NCBI GenBank assembly: GCA_948470475.1
Contig: OX419340.1
Coordinates: 15,210,616-15,274,615 of the forward strand
From: Galaxea fascicularis
Lineage: Eukaryota > Cnidaria > Anthozoa > Scleractinia > Euphylliidae
Direction of reading: 5' to 3'
DNA: 64,000 nucleotides
Position numbers and translations under genes: made by a program. Under the pieces are notes generated by a model. The model was given only the letters and a program-made list of their open reading frames with translations, had not been told where the DNA came from and made no database searches. Each line of letters begins with the position of its first letter. Position 1 is the stretch's first letter. Shown in pieces: positions 40,236-54,600 of this stretch.

Positions 40236-41485
40236 CCATGAGTTTATGCATTACTTGTAACATAATTATGCAACTCTCATACAAGTTGTACTCACAGCAT
40301 TTTCACAGACCCTTGCTTTTATTTTTCCAGACAGTGGTTGGCTATGGGACATCTTTTGAGTCTGCATTAGGGATTATTATAAATTATGGAAAAGACATTT
40401 TTGTAGCAAATGCCACCCAAACATTCCCTTGTGGTGTCAAGGCCCTTTTCTTTGCTGATTGGTCAGTTTGACTGCCGTGGAAGTCAGAATTTGGAAAAAA
40501 AATAATCTAAAAATATCTGGCTCTGTCAAAATGCTTTCATAGCAATTATGTGATCTGGAACATGAAAATAATTTTTGAGAATTTTTTGTTTACAAAATAG
40601 AAGGTAAATTAGTAATGTGGAAAATGTTGCTAAATGCCCCACCTTGATCTGTTAAAAGAATCCCTCTTCAGCTATCAAATGGGTAAAAATTAGTGTGCCA
40701 CACCTTGCATTCCTGTGTCAAATTATGATTAATATTTACATTAATGAAGCACTCAAATTAAGACAGGTTTCTGTCACTTGGATTGCACACCTATAAAAGG
40801 GCTCCTGACACCATGACACCAATGACCATAAATTATAAATACCAAAAAAGGTTTTGCTCATTTTTTAGCATGATTCAGACTGATTTTAGATTGTTTTAAC
40901 AGAAAAACATCGACGTTGGTTATGGTGACAAGCAAACAAAGACAACACAGTAAAACTAACAAACAAAAACAATAGTCTTTTCCCGTCTCCCCCGCGTTGT
41001 CATTGGTTTCCCTTCCCTCTCCTCTCCATGTGCTTGTCACAGTAGCCTCGTCTTGATGTGTGTGGGCCGGGCAGGAAGAACTAAAAGGGCACAGCTATCG
41101 CAATCGGAGTAAGGTTAACCGGTTTGGGCACAGTTATACGTTCTTGAATTTCTACTGAAGGCGAAGTAACACCTAGATCTGTTCTATTCTTGTGATAAGG
41201 CTGGTTGGTGTCCTGTGAACTTTAGGGCCTGTATATATATACTCGTGGTGAAGGACTTGACTACAACTGAAGCATGGCAGAATTTTAAGGGTCATGAGAT
41301 GTCGTTGATAACGTCCACGTTTCGTGCATTCCCCGCATCAATGACAGCGTAAAAAAGACTGATATATACGACATACTTATCTAATATCTGCCATCTCTAG
41401 ACGATGCCTTCCTGTGACTTTGGCGGAATTTTTTGATGGCGACTGACAGCAACGTAAAGTAAAAGGCGTGGACTGAATTTGTAAG

Positions 41486-44400
41486 ATGGTAAGTTACGGG
41501 TTGTCAATTGCGGTTTGAGCTTAAGTTTTGAAGGATCTCGCCTCACAACGTTTCACGTCGACGCATCAAGACTTAACTTAACGTCACTGTTGGCTTTATA
41601 TCCTTGCCCTCGAGTTAATACAGTATGACGCCTGTGTTGTGATATCTGAATCTTTTTTAATTCATGTAAAGCTTAATGATATGATTACGTGGGTGAAAAA
41701 GCAAAAATATGGTTAAGCTTAATATCTTTACGACGGGCATCCTACCTCAAAAGCAATCCCTGAAAACGATTGAGCCAATTACATTACTAAGTGGAAAATC
41801 AGGAATGTGGATCCCTCCTCACCCCTACTGATCATGCAGACTGCAGACCACGCAGACTGTGCATACAAATTTTTTTAGTTAACATTTAATCACTTCAGCG
41901 TTTGTAAAAATTAGGGGGCCCAAGGTGCGTGAGCACAATGCAAATGTAGTTTTGACAGGTGTCTCAAAAATACAGACTTCTGATGACCTAAAACGTCAGA
42001 TCCCTGGATATCTCCAGCTCAGGCCTTGCCTAAATGTTTACCTTATAATCATTGTTTTCAGAAATCAATTTGATATTATGACATTTTATAAAAGGGCGTT
42101 GCTATTAAGATGAAATCTTTTTGTAGTTATTAAATATTAGATACATTTCTTTTCAGTCTGCATGGTCTGCACTGTCTGTGTGGTCTGCAGTCTGTGTTTT
42201 AACATGACTGCACCCCAGTACTCACTGCCTCAACCCTGACGAACCCGTGAATGATTGTTGTTGGCCAAGGCATTGTCCTTGGTATAGAGGCCGGAGTTAT
42301 TCTGGTAGTAGTGAAACATTTTTACAAATGGTATTTTGGCTAAACTGCAGAACACACGGCAATGCATTTGCACATGATTGAATGGCATATATTATCTGTG
42401 TCATTCTTCAAATGATGCTGCTACAAGAAGACAATAGTTGTCAGAAGTGGCTGGGTATTCTGCAGTTGCTCCATTCTTAATTTCATTTGTGTGAAGTGTA
42501 CTCTTTATATAGGTTATAAAATTATAACCTGAACATTATGGTATTACTAAAGGGATTTGATGTGTTGAAAATAAAGTAATAAAAAAGGTGAACTGAAGCC
42601 CTGTTTGACAGTACAGTTAATTTAATTGTGCTAGTAACACAAAAAAAGAAAAAGTTATGGAATGAGCATATCAAATACCAATACAACTTGTACTCTTGAC
42701 TTGTTCTTTGTCCTCATTGTTGTTTGTGTCAGTCTTCAGATGCAGCTTCTCTCCATGCCTTGGAGCTGCTGATGAATGAGTTCTTTGATGCTTCCACTAA
42801 TAACCATCGCAAAAGAGAAATAGGTATTGTTTGGACTTAAGAGCAGTTTTTATTTATCATTTATATACTACTACTACTACTACTAATAATACTTAATACT
42901 TGTAATGTGCATGTTAACATGACTTATTATATGGCTAGTGTTTGTATACGATACAACGCGCGCTCTGATTGGCTAAGCGAAGCAAAGCGCTAGGGCATTA
43001 TTCTCCCGTAATGCCCACGGGCCGATTACGGATGATGCAAATTAGGAACAAAAACAACAAAAAGTCACCCAAAGCCACATTTGTTTTATTTACTTTGAAA
43101 ATTGGTGCCTCTAGAGCAAAAAACTGAAAACACGACCAGGAAAACTGTTAGTGAAACGTTTGACCTGAGTTTGGAAAAAATTAATGAATAGATTAACGTG
43201 AAGCGACAACTCCTTGTGCTTGAACTAATTTTTTCCCTTTAGAACCGTTATGTTAGCCATATAATAAACAACTTAATAACCTCGACCCTTCGGTCGTTAT
43301 GGGAAAATCTCAAACCTCGGCCTAGCTGTATTGACCTCGCTATCGCTCGGCCAATACGGCAAGGCCTCAGTTTGAGATTTTCCCGTAACGACCTCACTCT
43401 CGGTTATTAAGTAGTTAGTAATGATCAAATGCGTGAAATAATAAGCAAAACAGGTAAACACTATGACATATACATAGTTACATTAAAACATACAATAGTT
43501 ACATTAAGACATATAGTTACATAGTTACATTAAAGCATATACATTTACGTTGAAACATATACAAGGGTTCATTAAAATCGTTTGCTAATTTTAAAAAAAT
43601 CAAATGTACTGTATATAAAATATAAAATATGTTTAAATATCAAACTGAGTTAAAAATACTAATAACAACTGCTAACAACTATCAACAGTAATTCTTGTTC
43701 ACTTTACTAGCAGCTTTTACTTTGCTCTCTGATTTGTTAACAAAACTTATACCACTTGCTCAACTGATGTGATGCAAAAGCAGCACCAATCATGACTTGC
43801 CCATGTACATTTGCCTGCACTCGGCACTAGCAATATTTTCATTGTAATACTTACAATATTATTATTCATGTGAAAGAAATCAAATGTGAACCGCGGATAT
43901 GAAATCAAATGAAGAATGATCGTCACAGTTGTGATTGCAATTTTTACAATTGCTTAAAGAAGGTCACGGGTTCAAGCCCCGTTGAAGTCCTGAATTTTTT
44001 TCAGGCTTCTTTACGCAGTTGTAAAAATTGCGATCACAACTGCGACAATCATTCTTCATTTGACTTGACGAAGATTCCTAAATTTTTGGTCCGCATCGAA
44101 TCCTGAAATTAGCTGTAAGGAATTTAACCCATGTATAACATCATGTTTAAATGTCTTAATGAGGAATTAGCCTTAATTGGCAAAGAAAATACAAACCACG
44201 GCCATAAATATCGATTTTTGGAAGACACATATAGACGATTTGAAAAATTTAGCCGAAATTTTTCAAACTGTAATCCAATTCCATCCAAGTAATTCATTGC
44301 AAAAAACCCTTGTGAATGGTTTCAGCACACAAACATACCAATTGTTAATAAAAATGGACCATTATTTCAAGGTTTCCTATCACACAAATACATTTAATTG

Positions 44401-47400
44401 TTCAAAGAAATGCTTAAATCTGTGACCGTGCCCCTTTAAAAGTTGATTTTTTGCTGTGGTTTTTTAACTGTCACCATCGCAGCACTTGTGCAAGGGTGGC
44501 TACAGTGTACACATGTGATTTTCACTGTGCTGGTGACAGAACAATTTTGAAAAGATTCACATCTCCATTACAAGCAAAAAACCACTTGTGTGGCTGCAGC
44601 TTTACAGTACATGTAACTTGCCCACAACTTTAACCTCATGGGATGCACATGAGTATAGAGCAACAGCTATAGTAAGAACAGGTGACCTTTCCTGCACATT
44701 AACATCTTTGTTAGTTCCAAGATTGTCACTGCATGTTTTGTATAAAGTGAAATAGTGTAGGTTATTGGTTCCTGGTGATGATTATTGTGAACAATGATAA
44801 AATACTAAAAGCAATATGAATAACAACCAGTCCTCGGTTGTTCAAAGGCTGGTTAGTGCTATCTGCCGGATAAATATCTATCCAGTGGATAGTGCAATTG
44901 GCTTTCTCAATACTTATCCACTGCATAGTGATTTATCTGGTGGATAGCGCTATCCAATGTTTGAACAACTGGAGCCAGAAATTTAGGTGGACAACTTGGG
45001 CATGCTGCAAATCAAAGTTTTTATTCTCCCAACAATATTGCAGCAGGCTGAAAACTGTTTTGTTAGTTAATTTATAATATTTTTTGTTTGCTTTGTGTTT
45101 TTAGAACAAGTCTTACATAATTTTAGTCAGCAGTCAGGAGCATGGCATCATTGTGTATATTTTATGAACAACTGTTCAAACCAGTATGTTCTGATGTACG
45201 CAATATCTGTATTTGAGGTAGGGAAATAATACTGATAATACTGCCATAACTTTTCAGAGTTGTCATTGTTGTATCAAAATCCTTTAAACTCATCAACAAT
45301 AGATGAGCTTGGGGAAGGTGCCTGGAAAGATGGTGGGGCCTCGAACACCGGAGCCGAGCGCGTAGGGTAACCATGACAACCCTGTGAGTGGCAACCACCA
45401 GGCACAGTCACACTGACAAAAGACAGTGGAACCATGATACTTACCACATACTTACCGGAAAAAGGGGGAGGGAAGGGCGGGGAGTAAAGTCGCCAAGCAC
45501 CGTCGAAAAGGCAAAAGTGCACGTGCAAATGAGTTGACCTCAAAACCCGAGCTGTAAAACCACGCGACCCCCTGCAGATCCCCCACCACTGCGCATGACC
45601 GAGACAAGGGAAACCCCAGACCAGCATTGTTTCTCGTTTAACTTAGCTTAAATTACATTTAACCACATTTAAAATTGCATGGATAGCATCAGATTTCTTT
45701 TCATATCCCTATTACAGTTTGTGGGGTCTGCTTTTCGCAAGGTAGTCCATTGATTCATTTCTGTTTTTACAGAATCTGATAAATAAACAGTGGATAGGAA
45801 CACCACCAACAGATAAGACAGAAGTCCGTCGATTTCTCAATGAATTTCTTCTGTCACACCACAAGAAGCTTCCAGCCTACATAAGAAACAAGCTTGTTAA
45901 AGTGATTGTTGACATTGGACGGGTTGATTGGCCTCATTTCTACCCAAATTTTTTCTCAAACATTATTGAGGTGGGTAATAATTTCCAAGCTATAAGAAAA
46001 CAATGATATCTGTTCCTTATTACTTTGTCAGTTAAAGGTTGGGAGCCTGGATACTGGGGAGCTTCCACTATTGGCAGCCACCTGCTAGAAAGAGATGGCT
46101 CCCATGACTGGATAATCCTGGCAACCCAGTCATGAGCCTCCTTGTGGCAGAGAAGAAAAGAAGGAACCTGTCACACTGAGGCTGAGTTCCCCACAATTGT
46201 GACACAACAATGCTAGATAAAAGCTCACTGAAAGCCACTGAACCCACCAAAATGGCTGAACACTAAAATGCACAAGATCATGCTACAATGTACACAGGTC
46301 CAAGAGCATGATGGATCTTGTAGCATGTGCATCTCACACTTACCGCTGGCCAGCAGACAAGTGCTCCTTGTTGTTAACTCTGTTAAATTGCACTTAACTG
46401 CATCAAAAAGGTAGAGTTACCCTAGTTGCTTTCATGTGTTACATTTCTTTTTTGTTTGGGGGTGAGCAGTACAGGCCTTTTCGTGGTACATGCTACCGAT
46501 GTGTCCCTCCCCGACGAAAGAATTGTTTATTGAAGTTCCTACAGGTTCTATGGTGCACCGCTCACATTTTGTTATTTTACTTCGCGTCAAAGAAAAGTTA
46601 TCTTTCGGTTGTGTTTGCTGCATGAAGATGGGATTGTTGAAGCGTGAATCCCCGGTTCTACTCGACCAAAAAAAAACAACGGTAAATGTTTGATTTAACG
46701 GCAAAATACTCTCTCTTTTAAATTCAGTCAGTTAATTTTCTGTCGAGTGAAATGTTAGTTTCAGCTAACATTTTGCTAAGAAGACTAGTCTGAAGGCATA
46801 CGCGCGTACACTGTATTACGCGTATTCAAAATAAACAAAACTATTTCTTGCTCTGTGGCAAGCTGTCAAGCCATTGAAAACAACAATGACCTGTTAAGAA
46901 ATGAAGAAACAATACGTTAGCTCATACATACTAATCAGGCATACGCGTATGCGTATATACGCGCATGTGTGTATATGCATACGCGTATGTTCATAGATGA
47001 ATACGCGTATGCGCATATTGGGCTGACGCGAATTATGCGTATATTTTGGTTCGGATATATGTGAGCTGTACTGTAGCTGATTTCTAGTGTGAACCTAAGT
47101 ACAATCTAAATTACATGTAATTTAGGTTGTAGCTTGTGTATTGCTGTTTTTCAGTTGCTTCAGCAACCAGCCACAATTACACTGGGCTTAATAATGCTTC
47201 AGACGACATCAGAAGAGATGGCATCACCCAGAGAGGACCTGAGTATTGCCAGAAAAACTGAAGTACATAGACTATTACTGAATGAAGTGCCTGGAATCCT
47301 CTCTTTGTTAACTCATTTATTGGACAGAGTCCTTGAAAAGCACCGCCGACTTGCGACTACGGTGACCCCACCCCCTTCTCCTACTCATGGAATGTCACCA

Positions 47401-48446
47401 ATCAGAAGCACAAGTCCTTCAGTGGCAGGGGCGGGGTCATTATCAATATTTGCGTCAACATCTGCTAATGATCAGACACTTCAACAGCCAGGAAGTAGTA
47501 ATCTTGTTGGGAGACTGTTCGGTAATTCACCTATGAAATCAAGACAGAATTTAGGGCATCCACTTCCTCCTTTAGACTCAGAGTCAGAGGAAATAAGCAC
47601 TCTAGCACTCACATGTTTAGGACATCTGTTCAGCTGGATCCCTCTGTCCACAACCATTACACCATCACTTGTGTCAACTGTATTTTATCTTGCGGAATTT
47701 GGCTGCAATGTTTCCTCAACAAATTCAAGTAGTGGTGTTGTGGGTAATGCACAGCTAGGTGAGTAAAATAGGGGGACTACCTTAACCCCAACATCAACAT
47801 GCATAATTCTCTGAACTGGTCTTCTCTTATCTTGCATACTTCAGAGAATTTGGTTAAACATCAAGACATTTCATGTTTGATGATCAGTTACTTTATTCTC
47901 ATAACCTGTATAAGCTGGAATGGTAAGGAGAAAATAGGCTCTGGACACTGTTAGGGTTTTAAGGGTTAATAATAGCTATCAGCATTGTTACTAAGGGGTT
48001 TCATTTATCTCATATGCTATGGACTGCCATAATGAAAAAATAGTGCAATTTTAAGTTTAAGAGTGTTTTCACTGTTCTTTTAAATTGTCTTTTGTGGGTG
48101 TAACTAGATGTAGAAGATATTTTTATGATTCTTATTGATGAAATAATAATTATTATCCAGCCCTCTCCAGAAACTAGGGACTTTCGTATCAGAACCAATC
48201 AGAATGTAGCTCAGTATGTAGGGATTGTACAAGTCCGGGAAATCCCTCACCCCCCATCCTCCCTCCCCATCCTTGAACATGTACATGATTGACCAATAAT
48301 TGAAGGGCTGAGAGCTTGCCTGACTGAATATGATTTTTAGGTTAGGTTGATTTTGGTTTGAAGTGAGTTATCACCAAACATGGGAAAAATGATGTGTGGT
48401 TATTTGAAATCAGTTAACTGTTGTTGACAACTGCCTTGCAAAGTGA

Positions 48447-48481
<35 letters not shown>

Positions 48482-48486
48482 ATTGG

Positions 48487-48554
<68 letters not shown>

Positions 48555-48579
48555 CGCGGAAGGAGAAAACAGGCACCCA

Positions 48580-48614
<35 letters not shown>

Positions 48615-51600
48615 CAGGGGCGAGGAGACAGCCTCCAAGGAGTCCTCACGTTCAGTAGAAACCCTAATGCTCAGAAATGCTGACTAAAAACGCCAACAAA
48701 CTGCTACAATGCCTAAGGAGCAAGAGCACGAGGAATCCTGGTGCATGCCCATATCTAACAAACCACTGACTGCACGGGTAAAACTTGTGCTCCTGGTTGT
48801 TAACTCCGTTAAATTGCATTTAACTGCATTTATAATAAGGTCATAATTTACGCTAGAAATGAGGAAAATCCAAAGGTACATGTGACAGGAAAAAACTAAA
48901 ACATTTGGTTGTATTTTCTTTTAATTTTTCTTTGGACTGCCCTCATTTTTGGTGCAAACTATGTGTGATCTATGACAGTATGAATAACTTACATGTAGCA
49001 TTATTAATTTTTCCCCCAGTTTGTGAAGATAAGAAAATTAACCTAAAAGTAAATTTAAGTTGGTTATGCTCTTAGCCCTTCACTTTTTAAATAATGAATT
49101 GTAAAATAATAAAGCTTTACTATAATCTTTGGCTAAGTCGAAGTATGGTAATATTACAGATATTACCATAGATGCTTAAATTAGAAAAAGACAGGATACT
49201 AAATGAGTTGAGTTAAAAAATTAAAGTAAAAATTGCATTGAGTTCAGCACCTCTTGAAATAAACAATTGTTTATGTCAAGTAGTGTGTGATGCTGGTATT
49301 CTGAGGCATGTTGTTGTTATCTTACTAGATCTTAGATAATAGCCATGACTCACTGTCTTTACTAAAAATATGTTTCCCAGGATGAGCTTCAGATTCTAAA
49401 ATACATTTAAATTCCTTCCTCATCAAATTCTGTTGCCTACAGTTATAAGTGATTCAACAGTATCCCTAGGGAATCCTGTAATATATATCCAGACATCTAT
49501 TCTGCACTTTCTTTAAATCTTCTTTGAAGTAGATGGGCATCCCTCCCCAGACTGGCAAGGCATATTCTAGCATGCACTGGACTACTCTTTGTAACATGCA
49601 TGTAGGCACACATAGATACCGTGTAGGCATAATAGGAATCTTAAGTTACTGTTTCTCTCTAAACTTTGTTTTATTTTGTGTTAGGTGTTTCAGCAATGTC
49701 CTGTATCAATGAGCTCTTGTCCAAGAATTGTGTGCCAGTTGAATTTGAGGAGTTTTTGCTGAAGCTATTTCAGCAGACATTTCAGTTGCTGCAGAGGATT
49801 ACAAAGGACACAGGTGCTCAGGCTGTGGAAAACCTCCTCACTGAACAAGATGAGAGGTGGGGTTTGTCAAATGCCAGTTGTATCTTGTGTCTTGGGTATC
49901 AGAGTCAGCATAAACTAGCCCTAAGAGTAAACATCCATACATGTGTAAAAAGGACCAGCTAAGTTTTTATTTGTGATCAAGTGAGGAATGCTGCATGTAA
50001 TCTGTTTTACATGTAAACTCCCTAATGCAAATTAGCACACACTTTTAAAGGGAACCTCCACTCTTACAACAAATTGGCACTAAATTATTAGAAATTATTA
50101 CTTGATTCCAAAATTTATTTGAAACCATGAAAATATATGTTCAGTGTGCAAAACATATGGTATCATTAAATAAATACTTATTTCCATTATTTAATTTCCG
50201 AGGCGCTGCCATTTTGGCATTTTTTGTTTGTTTTCAGCTACTTAAACAAGTTTACTGAGTTCCTGAGGCTTTTTGTGAGCATCCACTTGAGAAGATTTGA
50301 AAACAGTTCACACTTCCCTGTGCTGGAGTTGTTGACTCTGCTTTTCAAATACACATTCAAACAGGTAACTAACTTTAGCTGTGCTTTCTGCATTTTATTA
50401 TTCGTATGTACCAATCTTTGTTAATTTGTTCTTCAGTAATGATTAGTAATTGGTCATTTGGTGTTTTGTTAATACTGTTGTTTACCAAGATATATCTTGG
50501 TTAAAGGGCATGACAAGGAGCAGGGGGGGGGGGGGGGAAGGAAGGAGGTAAGAATGTTCATCCAAGAAGTACATGTACCAGATAAATCCTACAATGTCAA
50601 CTGCATGACCTTATTTACCAGCTGTAAAGTAAAATGGTTTGGTGGGAACATTGCTTATTTGACCCACTAGAATTCATTTTGGAGACCCTGCCTTAAACAA
50701 TGGAACTCTGTTATATGCATAAATTAAGTGACTGTGTACTTTACAGGATCTAATAGTTGGTAACGACTGGTTTAATCATCTTAATTGTTCACTCCTGAGT
50801 ATCCATTGTGAGGTGACATTTCTGTGTGGGATTTTGTACCACATAGACTAATAAAAGTATCAATTAATTTATTAAATAATTTATTATTGTTTTAAGAATG
50901 ATTGATTGATGTCTGTATTATTCAGCCTCAGCTGGAGGGATTATTTGCCTGTCTTGACATTTGGGGAGTGTTTCTGGACTACCTCATTGGCAAAGTCGCC
51001 AATGCTAGAAGTGATAAGTTGGCGGAGGCTGAAGCTACTGTTAGCAGGTACAGAGAGTTTCCACAGCTTATTGGTTGCATGCATGTTCACAAGGGAGTCC
51101 ACAGAGTAAAAGCATAATCCAGTTCTCTTCAGACTGGACACTAATCTATTACAGGCTTAGTGGTTGTTTGGTATTCAAGGTTGTGCTTTAAAAAGTAGTT
51201 GAGAGCCCATAACAGAGCACCTAGCATTTGGTGCAAAAGCCAATACATGTATTTCTTGGTCTCTCAAAGGCAAAAGTAAGTCACCAGGTGCCTCTGGGCT
51301 CTGCAAGAGCACAGGCCTGGTATTGCTTAAACTGACTTGGTAAGGCAGACTGGACATTGTGAACAGAGCTGACAGTTTGATTGATTGATTACTTGTTGGT
51401 AATGGTCAACACTTTTGTTGACCCCTCACACTGTTACCTTTAAATCCCTGGTGATATCTCATTTTCATTGAAACCCTGATTGCATAACTCTATAATTTTT
51501 TCTTGATTTAATGTGCCAGACAGGGCCTTACCTGTCTTGTAAATCCATCCCAAACTGGTTCATCTGCCTACCATCTGTTTCTTATTAAAGCAAGGATGAG

Positions 51601-54600
51601 ATGAAGCGTAGTATTTACATATGGCAAAGCATTTTTTCATTCATCCAATCAATAGTATTGAGTATTGGATTATTTGTTTCATAATGATTTGTTGAATCCA
51701 AGAATAGAATCAATATTCCATTAATGAATTCATTAGTCTGTTAAGTTTACACTTGGCTGGCATTGACTGTAAGTCCTGGGACCAATATGAGTATTCTCCT
51801 TTCTGAATTCCACCTGTATCTTATGGCATAATTTGGAATAATCACTTGATTCTGTTCAAGTAATAGACAAGGGTATTCCATTTTGGTGATTATTTTGTTT
51901 GTTCTCGAGAATTTTATGCTTTAAGTGCACCTATAACCCCAAAGATTTTTTTTCATTAGAATAAATCTTTGTGCCTGTTCAAAATGCATTGCCAAGTTTT
52001 TTTCTTTTACTGTACAGAATCAAGACTTTTTGTGGTCGGCAATCATGATTTGCTTTGTTGTGTTTAACTTCTCATGATTGCTTTTGGCTGATAATCTTTT
52101 GTATACATTGTAGATACAAGGAAGTTCTTTTAATGTTGGTCACAGAGTTGCTTAAAAAAATACAGTTCCGACACAATCAGACACAGCTGCAGGAGCTGGA
52201 TGACCAGAGCTTAGATGATGATGTAGGGCAATCTTTCCTTTTTTTGTCAGCAGTAATTTATCCTTAGTAGCTATGGGCAGAGTGCTTATTTAGAGTAACC
52301 CTGTAAACCCTAAGATCAAAATTTATATTCTCATTTGTTACCCTAGTAGTAGTAGAGCAGTAGAGAGAAACTGTTAAAATATCAAGCAATTCATCTTGTG
52401 TGATCCAGTCCTTAATTCTCATGCCCAGTGTGTTTTATAAAGCATTGATACTATAAGGAGAAATTTGATGCTGATCACTCTCAAGATTTAAAGGGTTAAA
52501 ACACTTGTAAGGAGCAAAGGTTTGTAAACCTAGTAAGATCTGAACACTCTAGTAAGACCGTTTCTGGAGCAGCTAGACTTTAAGATCTGTAGATGCATTG
52601 TGGCTTCTGGAAATACTTTCTGAGGCTTGGAAAAGTACTGGAAATTTGTTTCTGAAAAAGGTTATGAACCCTGATCAAAGTCCTCTGTTTACTCTCTGAT
52701 CAGGTAATCTCTGATCATGTTGCCATGTTACCATCAATAGCGTAACTCCTTCTCCATGATAAACTACACACAAACCATAATTTCTCAATTCACTCTGACA
52801 AAAAGTTAATGCTTGAAACTTCAGCTTTTAGAACCCATGAGAGTGAGAGATGACCGCCTTCTGCATACGGAGTAGGACCTCTCCCCCTCGGGTGCCAAAT
52901 AGTTCCCTCATTGCTAGATCTACTTCTTGGGACCATCCTCCCAACACATCGATAATGATGTTGAACTGCTTAACGGTATAAGTTGGGAATTGCTGTTTCA
53001 GTTCCCACCGAAGGGGGCGTACTTGGTAGTCTTCTCCTCCTCCTTCTTCTTCTTTTATTATTATTATTATTATTATTATTGCAAATGGTGTTAAGCCACG
53101 AGTCATTTTATTGGCTTGGTCATTCGTGGGAGGGTAGCCCTGGAGAGGATTGTCTGTGGTGACATTGACCGCTGTTTCCATAGTCTGAGTGGAAGTTGAC
53201 TCAACCCTTGACTCTGGTGATGTTTGCTGCTCAGTCACTGTTTGACTCAGTGTCATCACAAAAAGTCCCTGACTGTCTGCTCTTGCATGCATGATCAAGC
53301 CTCTTAGGGATAATAATAGGTTTTTCATTGGTAGAGGACTTCAGTATTGAGTCAGTATTATCTTTTGTTTTTTTCAGTCTGAGACAGAGTGGCAGTCATT
53401 TCAAAGGCACTGTTTAGAGATTGTTGCCAAGTTGGCTGAGTTGCTACCTGGGGAAACATTTTCCTTACTGGTAATGTCCAATATAGTGCTTCTGACTAGT
53501 TAGTGATCGGGCAGAGTAAGGAAAGATTGTGGTTGTTTTAAAGAGATGTCCAATATTGAACATGCATGCATTATGGCATCTGAAAGGGGTGACATCAATA
53601 TTATTTCATTTTTGCTACCAAATTGTTTTCAAATCTCATTGAAATTCAAAACTCTCAAATTTTTTGTCTTACTACTAAGTTCTTTCCACTCCTGGGTACT
53701 AGTTTATGGCTTGTCCAACTGTATGTTGATTCCACTCTATGACGCACAAATATAACACCTAGTTGATCCTAGAAGGGGATTTTGCCAACGGTAGGTTTTT
53801 TAACCCAGTTGAGCCATTTTCCTAGAGCATAATAATGGCATTTCTTGTGCCCTTTTTTTATTGTGAAAATATGCTCAGTGTACCTGTACAATATTTTGCT
53901 TTTATGGCTTGTCAATCTTTTTCAGTTTCCTCTATTCAGTGAATACTGTGATGTATACATTGGCCTTGGAAAGTTTATTAGAAAATCCTCTCATGGTAAG
54001 CATCAATGTATAATACTTGGTTTTTGATACCCTGCTACTTGTTGTTAAGTTTACAGTGCAGCTGTACTGTATGGTCTGAAAAGTGTATAGTTTAGTCTCA
54101 AAGTGACAGCTCTTCCTCATAACAGGCAAACAGGCAGCTTTTAATTCCTGTTATTACAAGTATAATGTAATTTTACAGTCTGTATGGATTGGGTAGTCAT
54201 AATGCTAAATGGAGATAATAAAAGAAGGGCTTCATGCGAAAGGGGTATTCATTGCATAATTATCTCTCTTTGACCTTAAAATCTAGACCTCTCTAAATTT
54301 GCTCAGCTTTGCCATATACACTTTTTTTTAGTGTTAGAAAAGAAATTCTGCAATGATTTTGCAATGCAAAGACCTAGATTCAGCAAATTAATGTATGACT
54401 TTTGCCTAAAACTGAACTAAGTGAAGTGATGTGTGAATGATTTTGTTGGCAAAAGAATTCACCCATGCATCAGATCCATCTGATTTCTGCTTCTTGACTG
54501 TTTGGCAAAAGTCATAAGCTAATCCTTGGAATCCCAGCCTTCGAATCACAAAGTACAGCTGTATGTGCAAAAGTTCATTTCTGACACCATTTTCAGTCTG

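Larger units (their letters stand above)
39322..41485 (+). other. MLST8 3' flank and XPO6 upstream region
   Basis: About 2.2 kb between the MLST8 stop and XPO6 ATG. It holds the repeat at 39462-39690, a possible MLST8 polyadenylation hexamer AATAAA at 39978-39983, and a repeat at 40107-40235. The last 450 bp before the XPO6 ATG is less AT-rich and is the likely promoter and 5'UTR; a GGCAGGAAG ETS-type match occurs near 41071. No further gene was seen. Confidence 0.5.

Noticed and set aside
45274..45627. 117-codon minus-strand frame
   Set aside because: It lies within a repeat that recurs twice nearby and shows no recognisable domain.
53055..53080. Poly-isoleucine protein segment of functional interest
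   Set aside because: It is a TTA/ATT microsatellite inside a non-functional fragment.
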